A DNA stretch of 64,000 nucleotides. Origin: Isoetes taiwanensis. Lineage: Eukaryota > Streptophyta > Lycopodiopsida > Isoetales > Isoetaceae. The stretch lies in contig JAJEKV010000087.1 in assembly GCA_021234155.1 (NCBI GenBank), forward strand, positions 248,001 through 312,000. Direction: 5' to 3'. Shown in pieces: positions 10,445 through 23,514 of the stretch (positions are counted from its first letter, which is position 1; every line of letters begins with the position of its first letter). The translations under genes and the position numbers were made by a program. The notes beneath the pieces were generated by a model. The model was not told where the DNA came from, did not search any database, and saw nothing but the letters and a program-made list of their open reading frames with translations.

Positions 10445-11018
10445 ATCAGCCAAAAATACCATGTCAGAATGGAAAATACAGAATGTAGGAGTTACAACGG
10501 CTCGGACAGGCCGTCCAATGCCCATATTGGAAAGTAAAAGTAAAAGGAACCCAAAAGCAAATATTCAAACTAGAAGAAAAAATGCAAGCTTCTAAGGCAC
10601 CATAGCTTCTCTATTGCCAAACATAATGATCAGCTAGTGCCTTAGCTTCTGTGATGGCAAGCAAAAGAAAACCCGTGCAAGCAGAGAGTTGCCAAAACAA
10701 GGACAGGAACCGACGTGCTTCGCAAAAAAACTGGGAATACAGTACTGGCACAAAGCCCTCATTCTTTCGGTTAAGTTATTGGTCTCTAACCTGAGTCCTT
10801 CTGCTTGCAAAACCCTCGTTCTTTGTATGTCACGAGCAGGGCATTCTCATTAAATTTCGGAGACAAGTCTACTTCCAAGCTTCAACGGCTTCCATGCTTT
10901 GCAAGTCATGGCAAGAAGAAGATGTATAGTCAATTTGCATCAAAATTGAAACTGGAAAGATCATAGAAAAAGAACCATGTTTAAGTTGCTATAGTATTAT
11001 GCTATAATTAATAATTGC
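10445..11018. other. No recognisable gene
   Basis: This is unique-looking DNA between the truncated LTR and the LINE tail. I see no domain, long frame or repeat. Confidence 0.3.
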
Positions 11019-14007
11019 AATTTTTTTTTTTTTTTTTTGGAGGGAATGAAGCTTTTTAATCATCAATTATGGAAAATAAGAACAAAATGGTTAATGTGCA
11101 TGACAAAGGATGTTAGCAACACTTCCAAGAAGCATGTGGACTTAGGGATAAGCCCATACATAATATGAAAACAATAATAAGAAATAGTAGTGTTATAGCA
11201 GCCTTTGGAAAAATTCCCAATGGTCTTATGAACTAGAAAACTTGAGAAACCAGAAAATCGTCTGAAGAACTTAGGTAATTTCTTCACAGCTACCAAAATT
11301 TTTGCAGGTTCTTCCAATGTAGAAACACCAATTTTCCTTCCTGATGAAGCCGAAACCTTTTATAAAGATTCATAAAACCAAAGATCTGCAAAAATATCTA
11401 AGCATGAAAGCAAACAGGGGATTAAAAATTATAAGTATCAATGAAATGGAAATGGTCTCGAAACTAGGGGAACAAAATCAGGGTGAAATGCTTTCTCCAA
11501 TCCACTATTTCAATCAGTCTGTTGGAGTACAAAAGACAGCTGGATTATGACCACCATATAAACATCTGTTTCTGTGTTTTCAAATGTTCCATAGTGCAGT
11601 GAAGCAATGGTATTAAAGAGAGCATTATTATTCATCATAAAATCAATAATTCTGACAGGTCGGTGAATATTAAAATGCATTTCAAACCAAATCCAAAAAC
11701 TATTTAATATAGGACTGATAGAAAAATATGCTCCATAGATTCCTGTCCACACATCCTAAAGGACAAAGGGGAGATGTTGGGAGTAATGTTAATCAAATTA
11801 TCCTGATGTCTGCAAATAGTTTGCAGGTTTGGGACACTCTTGTTGGCAATCAGCCAATTGAAATAGGAAATTTTGGGGGCACAATAAGAGTTCCAGATAT
11901 TCGTGAATAATTTAATTTCAACCTGCTTAGAGATGTCCCAGTAAATGGAAGCTTTAGATGGCAGATTCGAGTTATTTAGGAAGTCATAAATGTGGGAGAC
12001 CTTATAAAGTTTTTCCTCTCTGAAAGACCAGTCAATTTCAGAAATAACATTAGCATCCAAATTAATGGTAGCCACCTTGCTGATGATGTACTTGTATAGC
12101 ATTCTATCAGAATTTGAACCCCTTATTTTAGCCTTGAGCCTGGTCCAAGATATCCAATTTCCATTTGACCAAAGATCACCAAGCTTGCAAACATTATTAT
12201 CAAGTCAATTTTTTATATATCTTGGGATGAATTAGATGAGGATTCCAGAAAATATTCATGCCATGATGAGTCTGATTTAGCTTAGTGAAAGAAAAGGCTT
12301 TAGAGATATTATTCCATGCCATAATTAAATTTCTCATCAAGGAGGAGGTATGAGCAACAGGCTTGATATCACAGAAGGCAGAATCAAGCAGCTGGTGGCC
12401 AATAGAAGGATGACCTTTAATAATACTTCTAAATAGCCAATATTGAAAGAACTCAGTAGCAGGATTGTCTCTATGAAATAAAGTCTTCCAAATATATTTG
12501 CCACCCAAAGCATATGCTTGAAGAAGCAAATTTTTGCAACCAAGGCCACCTAAACTTTTCTTCCTGGTTACAGAATTCCAATTTACCAAATGGTTCTTAC
12601 CCCATATAAAATTCCTGATGATTCTCTCTATTTGCTGATAAATGCATTTTGGAGCAAGGAGAGCTGAAGAGAAGTACACATGAGAGCTTGCTAAAACAGA
12701 GGACGCAATGATTGCCCTACCAGCTAGAGAAAGACAACTGCCATAGTTATTGAGTTTCTTTCTGATCCTGCCAACAATTGGACTCCAAAGTGTTTTAGTA
12801 TTAATATCCAGGCCTAAAGGCATACCAAGCAGAGTTGTGACTTGATTGACAGCAGCACATTTGATACCAAGAATATCTGAGTGATTAGAATCTCCAATGA
12901 TCACAGACTTTTGATAATTTAAATGGATACCAGAAGCTTGACTAAAATTTTGTATAACCTTAAGATGAAGTCAATATTCTTAACATCATTTCGTAAAAGG
13001 TGAATGTGTCATTAGCATACTGAAGAAGGGTTAACTGATTCCCAGTTTTTGGCATAGACAAGCCTTTAATATTTCCAAGATTTTGGTGGTGAATAATAGC
13101 TTTAGTCAGTTGATCAGCAGCAATGATAAAAGGATAGGGTGCTAAAGGGCAACCTTGTCTCATCCCCTTTTGGAGAGGAAAGAATTTACCTGGAGATCCA
13201 TTTATGAGAACAGAAGATTGAGCACGAGAGTTGAGACCAATGATCAAATGAATCAACTTATCTGGAAAACCAATTTTCCTAAGGGCCAATTCAAGAAAAT
13301 CCCATCTTATAGAGTCAAAAGCCTTGGAGCAGTCAAGTTTGAGGAGGATACAGTTTTGATTAGAAATTTTAGCCTAGTGTAAACCCTCCATTGCAGCAAT
13401 ATAGTTGTCTAGAATATATCTATTAGGCAAAAAAGCAGGCTGATTTATGCAAATGTTATTCTGTAAGAATCCTTTGATTCTGTTTGCAAGAATTTTAGCA
13501 CAAATCTTATATGAGGTATTGGTGAGACAAATAGGCCTCCAATCAGTAAAACCATCTGGGTTATCTACTTTTGAAACTAAAGTAATCAAGCCAGAAGCAA
13601 TGGTAGGATGCAAATGATTATTGATCCAAAAACCATGAATCATTTTAGTAAGATCATTTTTAACATCATCCCAGAAGTTTAGATAAAACTCTAGGGGAAG
13701 ACCATCTGGCCCAAGACTCTTACCTTTGGCAAGATTCATAAAAGTGGCTTTTATCTCAATTTCATTAGGCAAATCTGAGATATTATCAGAAATTGGAGCA
13801 TTGTTATTGCCAGGCAGTGAATTTAGAAGATCAATGAATTCTCTGGCTTGAGTACTCTGCTAGGGGAAATTGTCTATGTCAGAGAAAATATTCGAGTACT
13901 TGGAGTAGAAGAAATCACCTATTTCTTTGACATCTGTAAGAGAGGCACCTTGATCACTTTTGACAGAAAGAATTTGGTTTCTTAAAACCTTGTTCTTTGC
14001 AACTCTA
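11019..14007 (-). pseudogene. LINE (non-LTR retrotransposon) ORF2 remnant
   Basis: Minus-strand frames in order spell a plant LINE reverse transcriptase. An N-terminal RT flank (about 14007-13800) is followed by KSLGPDGLPLEFYLNFW, LVSKVDNPDGFTDWRPICL and CAKILANRIKGFL (13772-13374), and KLDCSKAFDSIRWDF (about 13330). Next come KGMRQGCPLAPYPFIIAAD and LLQYANDTF, in which the usual YADD has become YAND (13289-12960). The thumb and connection follow at 12904-12200, then a zf-RVT-like C-terminus, FNWLIANKSVPNLQ and CGQESMEHIF (12102-11704). Several frameshifts and stops separate these pieces. A run of about 18 T at 11020-11037 on the plus strand is the poly(A) tail of the minus-strand element. 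The 5' part (endonuclease, ORF1) is missing. Confidence 0.85.
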
Positions 14008-16400
14008 ACAAGGTGTTGTGCACAGAGGGTTGCCCTCTAGTTTCATGTGGGTAAATGGCTTAAATCAAACCGTGTGGAATCAAAATTTGTACTACTAAGT
14101 GTCCACCATATCTGGCGACTCAATGCTTAAATTAAAGTAGATCCCTACTATGTTCTTAGAGGCCCATCCACAAGTGCCCCTCGATCGAATTGTGTATGTA
14201 ACTGAGTAGTTAAGTGTTGGTTTGAACAGTAAGCATGCGCAATTACATCCACTTTTAGTGAATACACTGTGATGGATCAAGGCCAAGTAGTAAAAGTTAG
14301 CAAAGATGCACATTTGTGCAAAATCTGTTTGCTCAGCTGCGGAATCAATGGGTAAGATCTAAAGTCTTATAAAAGAGAAGCTGTTGCATATTATTAGAAG
14401 GTATATAAGAGATATTTTCTTTAACTGGTAAACTACATACCAATTAGAGCATACTGCATAGCAAAAGGATCTTAAAGTGGCTGACTGTAGGGGTTGGGGC
14501 AGTATTATATTCAACTAAGGTTGAGAAAGGGTCCAGTGTTGCACTGTTTGGTCTAGGAGGCCTTGGGCTGGCAGTAAGCTTCCATTTAAGATTTAGTTTC
14601 CATCCATGCATACACATTTATGCATTTGTGGATATAATCTTTTGATGACGGAGAGAGACGTAGACTATAGTTTTGTATGTGTGGAAAATATTGAGGTAAT
14701 GAAATCAGCATATGCAAGCTGCCAAATAGTATTAACTTGAACTTTGTGCAGCCAATGCTTTTTTATCCTCAAGCACATGTTAAGCCTGTAGGCGGTCATG
14801 TTGTCAATGCAGAACTTGTGTTCCAAAATTGCACTTAGAAGTATTATTAAATATTTCTATATGGTCACGTATTGAAGCTAATAAGCATAGACTGGTGATG
14901 GAAAGGACTCCCAACTTTTCATGCTCATGGGTGTGCCAAATAAATTACATTTGGAGTATCATTTACCATATAATTGTGTGGGTTAAGGGTGGATCCCACT
15001 ATAGCATACCCTTAGTTTGGCCACTGCGCCATATCATCAAATCCAAGAAGAAATAATCGAGACCATTTTTATTGCTCCTAATTTTGTCACCGCATGGACT
15101 TGCTAAAAGACAAAGAGAGACTCGCTAGAAGACAAAGCTTCCTCTGTCAATTTATTGACTTTTTCAGATGGAGTGCTCTAGCATGCTAAAATTTTAGAGT
15201 CAACCTAGACTCGTGAACAAAACTGCGGCACTTGAATGTAATGGATATGCCGAGTTTCATGGCTTGGTTCGCCATAAGACAGAGCACAACCCAAAAATCC
15301 AGCTAATAGAGAAGGGGCCTAAGTAGTCAAGCACATTTGGTGTGAGTCCTTTAAAATCTAAACAAATAAACCAATCTCATTATATCATATAGAAACCCAA
15401 TCAAACAATTTGTTGATTGTAGTGTTCTTTATTAATTTGCAATACAACTCTTTGTTCTTTATATGCTAGTTAGGAGTAAGAAAATTGGTGGCTATGGATT
15501 CCAAAATTTGAAGATATAGTTAGAGAATTAGGCTTCTTTTAATATTCCATAATAAGAGGACATGGGCAGGCATAAATGAGAGATTTATAAAGAAAGTATT
15601 AGAGTGGATTTTTATGGGGCATTGCTTTCTGTCTATGGTTAGGAAGTCTGTTTAATTGTGTCTCAGAGTGGATTTTTCAAGGGCATTCGAGCTTTCTCTA
15701 TTTGTGCCCTTCCTGGAATCCGAGAACCAGTCCCGACGCTGCATTTTGCCCTCTATTTCATCACTCCAGGTTGAACAAACTGACAGTATATACACACTAA
15801 ACACTACACTACAGACAGTCCACCCCCAATAAATGAAGATTTTCCCGACATTTACACAATGCATAGCCCACATATGCACAAAAGCATGCCCACAAAAGTT
15901 TTTCAGACAACTGACTCAAAAGTTCTCTTCTTCCATTTTAGGGTATTACGCATCTCCCTTTTTGAGGAAAGATCTTAGAAGAACCCACTATTTAAATGTA
16001 GTGGTCAGTGCAAGTTGTCTAGCACTCTGTTAAACACTGGCTGATAAAAGCAAAATGCTAGCATAACTCGTAATTGATCAATAACCAATTGAGCACAAAC
16101 AGCTTCCATCTTTCTTCCACCCAGTTCTGCAATCAAATGCACAATAAATGTAATATAGCGACAAACCTTCCCCCCCAACCAGGTCCTGATTCGCGACGGT
16201 TATTGTATGGTAACATTTCCACCATATCCAAATTACACAAAGTGCATGCCTAGACCTAAACTTCTAATTCAGAGGAGCTTCAAAGACGCGGGTCTTTGTG
16301 AGTTTATGATAGAGTGTCTTGGCATGTACAGGCCCGGATGCTGTTCTTTTGGCCTCAGATTCTGAGCAATGCCTCAACAGCTGTTCAGACAGCTAAAAGG
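14008..16400. other. No recognisable gene
   Basis: This is 2.4 kb of moderately AT-rich DNA. Short frames (14095-14313, 14829-15056, 15652-15879) show no domain. No terminal repeats are evident. Confidence 0.3.
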
Positions 16401-16679
16401 AAGGGTTGAGGTTCATTTTTTGTACCATGTGGCCTCACAAGGCGTGGTGGAAATACCGTTAAAGTAAGGATGCAATCTTTGAAATGGAGCACGCACAACT
16501 AGCAAAAATAGAAGGGGCCAAAGCCTTTGCCCAACCCATGTTTTCAGATATTGATTGGCTTTGGGAACATTTTTTATTCTAGTATCTGTACATTCCAAAT
16601 CGGTCGACCTATGCTATGGTAATTTGCTATTCCCAATTCGGTTTGATTTAATCCTCCTACATATTGCATCTCTTGAAAG

Positions 16680-16870
16680 TTCTCTTGGCGTTTAAATCTT
16701 TCCACAAAGGCCCTACAAGTATATGCAATCACTAATTCAGTGTAATTGATGTGATTCACATTTGGAAGAAGAAAAGGTTGTTTAAATCTTTCCACAAAGG
16801 CCCTACAAATATATGCAATCACCAATTCATTGTAATTGGTGTGATTCACATTTGGAGAAAGAAAAGGTTA
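16680..16870. repeat. Two tandem copies of a ~97-bp unit
   Basis: The unit starting GTTTAAATCTTTCCACAAAG near 16690 and ending TTCACATTTGG, then a GAAGAAAAGG-type word, is repeated starting near 16780 with few changes. Just to the right (16890-17000) a shorter unit built on AATAGTCCAACACT and CATTATAACAA words recurs. No gene is seen between 16401 and 17860 apart from chance frames. Confidence 0.6.
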
Positions 16871-17944
16871 AATAACGCAGCGATATTTTGTAGAATAGTC
16901 CAACACTTTATTATAATAACGCAAAACGCGTAAGAATAGTCCAACACTCCATTATAACAATGCAAAACACTTACTCCATTATAACAACACAAAACACTCA
17001 AATGAAGATCCGTTGGTATTTGAAAAGTGCGCCATTGCAAAATAAAATATCAATGAAGCCATGTTCATTCCATGAAATTAGGAACACTAAAAAACTTAAT
17101 TTCTTGCCATCGTAGGTTGGATTCGCATGCACTATCGTGGCCTTCACACACATGCCACGTCTTTTTAGACCCACCATTGCCAACCATCACCAATTTGCAA
17201 AGGGTATAACAGGGCCCTCTCCGATCACTGTTGCATGTGAACCCGCCCTAAGGATGCACAACCGATGGCTCCTTCCCTGTGTTTAGCTGTCATGAGCAAA
17301 CATGCCCGTTTGGGGAAATAATCTCAGCCATCCAGGTCAAATAGGCATCCACTTAATTATTTCAATAGTTTTGGCTATCTATATTGACATCCCAATTTCA
17401 CTTAAATTATGACCATCACAATTTCAACAGTTTAAGTTAAATCAAGTGTTAATGTTAGTACAACACCCATTAATTTGGGCCCTATAATAGTTGGCCAACT
17501 CCACCTTATTAGCCTCAGAATGTGTATGGGACTCATAATATTCATGAGGCACCCAATAATTATAGGCCACCCAGTGATTATGGGGCAACCAATATTTGTA
17601 GGCCCCCTTTTGGACTTCTCAATATGTACGGAGGATCTAATGCAATCCCAATTTTAATGATTCAAGTTATGTTAATCCAAAAGTTAACCATTCATATAGG
17701 ATGATATAATGGTTCAATAATTAATTATACGTCATCCAATGATTAAGGGGCAACCAATCATTATAGGCCCTTGAACGATTTTGGAGCTCCTAATATGTAC
17801 TTTCGGGGCCTAATGTGCATGCCCGAGGCACTTGGTGGTAACAATTTCAATAACAATATCAGGGTACATTCGCACCCGCGGTTAAGTTAAGTTAAAATAT
17901 GGTTTTTAACTAAATTTACATTCGCACCACTAGTTAAGTTAGCA

Positions 17945-20645
17945 TCTTATATTATAATGTTTTGACGTAAGTGCGTAGTGCATCGAGCCCTAAATCCGAC
18001 GGCCAGAATTTGATTTGCCTTAAATTCGACGGCCATGATTTGATTTAACTAAAAAAAAGGCCAGATCTAACCTAAAAGTTGGGCCGGTTCGGATAGCCCA
18101 CGGTTTTTTTTTACGCCTTTTCTCGATTTTCTTTTTCGCCCTTTCGGCTCTAGCGATTTAGGAAGAGGCCGCCGGATTCCTCCCCAGGCGGATGCTCCAC
18201 GGTCATAGAGCTTCACAAAGCTATTTCAATTCTTGAGCTATAAAGGCGGCACACAAAAGGATATTCAAGTTTTGGTTTTAATCACAAGCAATTGGTTCCT
18301 TCTTAGGAGCGGTGAAGCCATGGATTTGTTTTTGTGAAAGGTCGGCTAGGTTGTTGGTAACCCGCTTTTGGGTAGTGCACGTATGGCGGCGCCCTCTCTT
18401 GGGTGGACCGTGTTATGTCCTTAGGCTCCTCTTGGGCTGCTAAGATTGCTCTTTTTTTTTTTTTCATTCTGGGGCCATTCCTCTTGGGCTGTCTTTGGTG
18501 AAGCTTCCTTTTGGCCGTGGTGAAGCTTCACAAATGGTAGAACATGCGCGAATGGCGGCAAGTGGCAATAACAACATACGGTAAGCCTCAACCTTGAATC
18601 GGACCAAATCGACTTTCTTGGGGATGGTAAATTTTGGTGCATGCCTATGCCTAGACTGCTTGAATGGAAAGGGCAATGCTCGGACACACGGCTTCAAATG
18701 ACACCACGAAGTTTTTTTTGGCTTTGCACCACAAGAATACGCCATGAGACATTTTCTGCTGCCCCTTTTGTCAAACCTCTAGATCTTCTTTGACCGGTTC
18801 GTGATTCTTACGTTATGCCATGCCACGATTTTTACACTGTGTCGGTTGAAGTGAAAGGTTGTGGATTTACACATGCCGGTTCACAAATTACACAAGCCAA
18901 TTGAAGGTGAAGTTTATGGATTTGCACAAGACTTATGCTTATGGATTTGGAGTGATCCTTCATCTTGCTCCTACATTTGTTCTTGGATTTCACCAACGAA
19001 CCTAAAACATATACCGGGACTTCGTATCCGGGTAGTTTGTTGCATTTGTAAGCCCTTGATATCGATCCTCTAGAGCTTCCATCGGGTTTTGTTCTTGGAT
19101 TGCGACTTGCATTTGCCCTAGATTTTGGCATTTCTTCTTACCAGATTGACCATGGCGCTCGCTTTGAAGGTGTGGCTGCATCATGTAGCACAACATTAAT
19201 TTCTCAGGGGCATTGCATTGCCATCATAGTTCCTGCTAAGTTATACAGCTGTTGTAGGCATAATGCCCCTTTGGTTAAATTAGCGGGGACCTTACGGAAG
19301 ATGTTATCATTTCCCGTCAATAGTAGGCGAAGCAAAAGAGATTACAATTATCGGTAAGTGGAATTTTATCTTTTCGAAATCATATTATGATATTTAGCTT
19401 AAAGTAAAAATCTCCCATGAATTTCATCAAATTTTCTCAAATCTCACGAACATAAATACAATTATATGGCAAAACAAAAGCGCTTTTCGGGTTGTTGATA
19501 CTAAGGGCTTCACTGTCTTGCTAATGGACTTGATTAATCTTTTAGATTCTCTGGAAAGAACAAGTATGCATATTTCCACAATAAGATATTGTGTTTGGAT
19601 GTTACGTCATTCAAAATTGTAATTATGAATGCATGGCGATTTATTCACAAGCATAAAAGTCAATTCCACCTTTGATTATTAGATAGGTTTTATTTGTGAA
19701 ACACCGGCATTCTTGCTTCTTGGGTAGAGCTAACTTTCGAAGATGCACGACTAACTTTGTAATTATGATGCTAATTAGCATGCTCTCAAGTTTCGTTTAT
19801 GGTCACGCTTGAGAATGATGATGTTGTCATGTATCGGATGAGTAGATCCTTAGGATGTGGTCTTTGGTCATATATGTAAATGTGATATTGGTATTATTCG
19901 ATAACAATATCATACCTTAAATTACAAGCAGTTGTATGATATTCTGGATTTGCCATCTTGAGACACCATAAATAAGGTTCCATTTCCAAATACTTGCTCC
20001 ATTGTCAAACACCAACTTCTACAACATCAAAACCTGTATAAGCCAACTCAGAACAATGGTCGTAAATAATTTGTTAATCAAAACAACCTTAGTTCCAAAG
20101 GATATAACAAATAATTGGCCATAAATAGTTTGTTAACCAAAACAAAACTATATGTATAATGCCATAAGTAATAATCGAAGCAAAGCATATATGGTTGAAG
20201 CATCTACTTATAGAGTACACATGAATACAAAGGACATTCGATGGATACACCAAGCCAATAAGATCTAAACTCTACCACGTGTGGTTATTGCTAATATTAT
20301 ATGTACACTATGAATAATTGTTCTTCATTGGGAGGTGCACTAGGTATTAATGATAACCATGTGCGAGTTGGGTTTTGTATATGCATCCTCAATGAAGAGG
20401 CTGTCTGAATTACTGCTGCATATACATTTCATGTATTAAACAATTGGAAGTGATTTAAACCTTTCTACAATGTCTTTTTCCTTTCTTACGCAAACATGAA
20501 GTTCCTATAAAACTTGCAGGGTAAACATGAACCTATTAAAACATAGACAAGTCCCTACGAAAATTGCAAGGTCTGTGGATTGAATCGAGTAAATTCGTTA
20601 ACAAGGTCCCAACATTAGCCCAGCAACGCTGGGCACTATTACTAG
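17945..20645 (+). mobile_element. Helitron, complete ends, non-autonomous
   Basis: The 5' end is TCTTATATTATAATG after an A. The 3' end has the hairpin GCCCAGCAACGCTGGGC (20618-20634), an eight-base spacer and CTAG (20642-20645), followed by T. Insertion between A and T with TC...CTRR ends and a 3' hairpin is the Helitron signature. The 2.7-kb body has no Rep/helicase frame. Short frames at 18421-18745 (minus) and 18861-19357 show no known domain. The element sits inside the Harbinger-like element at 17862-21064. Confidence 0.85.
20618..20634 (+). terminator. Helitron 3' terminal hairpin
   Basis: GCCCAGC-AAC-GCTGGGC forms a 7-bp GC-rich stem with a 3-nt loop eight bases before the CTAG end. 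Such hairpins mark the rolling-circle transposition end. Confidence 0.85.
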
Positions 20646-21404
20646 TATAGTGATATAGTTAAGAATTTAGTTAACTTTTTTTAACCAAAAACACTAACTA
20701 AAGTTGTCTTAGCATCTTATTCGGTTAAGTTAGCAAAATTAACTAGAAGTTAACTAAATTAAAAATTAGCACTAAAAGTTAAATGACCTCATAGAGGTCA
20801 CTTTAAGTTTAATTAAATGTGCTTATAATAATTTATGCCTTTGGCTAACTTAACTAGACATGTTCGAAAGCATTTAGTTAGCTAGTTAAGTTATTTTTTA
20901 ACCAAATTTTTTAACTAAACGAGTGCGAAATGGTTTTCCGTTAAGTTAGCCTAACTAAAATTTTTAACTAGTTTTGGTGCGAAGGCAATCACCCGGTTAG
21001 TATTAACTTAACTTAACGATAAAAGTTAAGTTAACTAAACTTCACCATTGGTGCGAATAGACCCTCAGGCTAGCTACCTTAACCATGGCCACCCCAATTT
21101 CAATGGTTCACATGCCACCCCAATTTCAATGAGTGTTGACGTTAGTAGAACACCCATTAATTTTGGGCGATATAATGGTCACCCAATAATTATACGCTGC
21201 CCAATGATTATGGGGCTCGGCCGCCGAGGCCGAGGGATAACGGCGGCCCTTTTATAGTATAGGTTTTTCATTTAAAAAAAAAAGTGAACAGTTTACATGC
21301 CTCCAGAGTTCTCTCTATGCACAGCACATTTCACACACACAGTCTTCAAAAAAACTTGACCATGTGTTCAGCTGCCTCGTGCAGACCATACCATGATGGT
21401 CATA

Positions 21405-21602
21405 TTATGTGGATCCATTATGTGGATCCAGGCCAAGAAAAGAGATGAAAAAAAAGTTGCCACGGCCAAAAAATAGTGCAATCCAGGATACGATGTGTTT
21501 CTGAGGCATCCCTTTGAAGGGTTCCTTGACTTCATTGAGCAGACCCTGGCGTGCAAAGGCTGAAATAATTATAGTGCATGAGACTACATTCCTTTCAAGC
21601 AT
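21405..21602 (-). pseudogene. PPR-repeat gene fragment (inverted piece)
   Basis: The 65-codon minus-strand frame contains RNVVSCTIIISAFARQGL, then FKGMPQKHIVSWIAL. This is the spacing and wording of plant pentatricopeptide repeats (normally NVVSWNAMISGY...MP..NVVSWT). PPR proteins bind organelle RNA. The piece is only about 1.5 repeats long and is inverted relative to the next fragment. Confidence 0.7.
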
Positions 21603-21639
21603 TTGTTAAGAGAAATTGAAAGCCTTAAGGTAAGGTGCC

Positions 21640-22290
21640 CTGGAATGGCTCACTTACCAGCGCTTACATTAAGAACTAAAGACATTGTCTCTTGGAATGT
21701 AATTCTCAAGGAATTATTAAGGAGGTTATCAAGGAATTATTAAGGAGGTTCGAGAAGTATTTGACACATCCCTAATCATAGTCGTTGTCTCTTGGAAGAC
21801 CCTCATTGCCGGGTATGGTATGCTGAGAATGGACTTGGAGAGCAAGCAGTTGAATGCTTTGGGCAAATACAACATGAAGGTGTATGGCCAAATACTGTTA
21901 CATTTCTTGCTACCTTGAATCCTTGTGGCAGCATAGGAGCTCTAGAAAGGGGCCGTCAAATGCACATGGTGCCAGATGCTGTGACATTCTTATTCTTATG
22001 CCTAACTTACTTCAAGAGTATGAGCATGAAATATGGCATTGTACCAAGCATACATCATTATGCTTGTATGATTGATCTTTTCGCAGTTGTACAAGGGAAT
22101 TGAATCGATCAGATCTGTAGACTGTTCTTTGTGTAGAGAAATATGGTTAGCTTTGCTGAGTGCCTGCAGAACGTATGGGGAGGCTGATGCAGAAAGAGAT
22201 ATTTTCAGCATCTGGTTGAGATCAGCCCTGAAAATGGTGTGTCGTATGTTCTCAATTCACATGGAAGCCATAGCACTGGATATGCATATG
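21640..22290 (+). pseudogene. PPR (E-type) gene fragment, frameshifted
   Basis: Plus-strand pieces read DIVSWNVILKE near 21680, then AENGLGEQAVECFGQIQHEG, PNTVTFLATLNPCGSIGALE, PDAVTFLFLCL and YGIVPSIHHYACMIDL (21792-22090), then IWLALLSACRTYGEAD and ISPENGVSYVL (22140-22260). The last two are the E-motif region that ends many plant PPR-DYW editing factors. At least three frameshifts or stops separate the pieces, and a 20-bp direct duplication (AAGGAATTATTAAGGAGGTT) lies near 21705-21750. Confidence 0.75.
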
Positions 22291-22299
22291 TGTACAAAT

Positions 22300-23500
22300 C
22301 CTTTTTACATTTAAGCAGAGGTTAGTGCATTTTTTCTCCAATTCATGCTGCAATTTTGTCCTCCTGACTTTGTTCTTCTATGTCTATTTGATTGAAATAT
22401 GTTGGGCAAGTGGACCCGAGTTTGCTGCACTTAAATGTAGGTATTTAAATGGCTGTAGTTTGTTAAGAGCTTCGTACTCTTAATCTGTTCATGATGCAAT
22501 CAACATTGGGTTTGGTTTGTTGTACACTCATTCTGTATAGAAGTTCTCGTCTATGAATCATAATATAGCTTTGATATTCCTGTGAGAAATCTTATAGCTG
22601 AATAGTTCGTCCCTACTCATTTTACCGATCTTGTCATGCGAAAGAAGACTAAGACCTTGAAGATCAGACAATCCACCCACACATTTTCTCTGTGTTTTTG
22701 AGGAGCTTATTTTAGTAATGATCAAATGTGAGGCAATTTATTGCATACACTGGTACTAGTATCAGAAGATATGAAATATTCTGATTCTCCCAAACGAATC
22801 TGAGGTTGGCCATTTTATGATGAAACTTACTGCAAGCCTGCATGGTTGTAGCCTTAAATCTGAACATTACTGAATATTTATTGTACTAATAAGCTTCGAT
22901 GTAGGAGCTGCCATTCAACAGCACTTCCTACTTCCTATGCAAGTTTCTATAAGATCCAAGAGTTCTTATGGCATTAGTTAGGATTGTGTATTTGCATCAT
23001 CTGTCATGTAAAATATCAGAAAGCATAACAGTATCTATCGTCTCAAAGAGACTGGATTGGTGCAAAGGAATTAACTGCACAAGATTATACCATTGTATAT
23101 TGGGCACCATGAAAACTTTGCTAGCAAAATTGCGGTTTAAAATATCATTTAGCCTGCACAATACAATATGCAAGTATATGAGTTGTTCAAGTTTCTCATG
23201 ATTTCTTTCCATTTATGCAATCTTGGAAGTGGTTTTGAAGCCCATTGTTTAGCTTCCACTGGTACATGGTCCTCTAGTCCATTCTTAATTTCCATCATTT
23301 TCACATGCACTCAACCATTGCAATGGCATCATCCCTGTATGGAAGCCGTGAGAGGGGACCACTGGAAGAAGAAACCCTAGGGAAATCTGGAAGAAGAAAC
23401 CCTAGGGAAATGACTGGATGTCTCTTTGCCATTTGTAAGGCATGCAAAACCTAGCCCATAATATATGAGACCAGACCGTGGGAAAGCATCATAGGCCTAC
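22300..23500. other. Upstream region of the PLAT gene, no other gene seen
   Basis: About 1.2 kb without a recognisable coding region. At 23302-23345 lies a diverged copy of the PLAT gene start (ACTCAACCATTGCAATGGCA, matching 23501-23520). Here it is followed by different sequence that contains a tandem CTGGAAGAAGAAACCCTAGG word. Confidence 0.45.
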
Positions 23501-23514
23501 ACTCAACCATTGCA

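Larger units (their letters stand above)
17862..21064. mobile_element. Harbinger-like TIR element, host of a Helitron
   Basis: The left end is GGGTACATTCGCACC. The right end, reverse-complemented, is GGGTCTATTCGCACC (13 of 15 bases equal). A 3-bp duplication, TCA, flanks both sides (17859-17861 and 21065-21067). TIRs starting GGG with 3-bp duplications point to the PIF/Harbinger group (Tourist-like when small). The non-Helitron part is about 500 bp of AT-rich DNA with many GTTAAGTTA-like words and no transposase, so it is a non-autonomous element. A second, broken copy starts at 58128. Confidence 0.75.

Noticed and set aside
21205-21265. Another Helitron 5' end on the minus strand (CCTATACTATAAAAGG)
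   Set aside because: It starts CC rather than TC, no matching 3' end was found to the left, and the sequence after it is unlike the family at 17945/45856.
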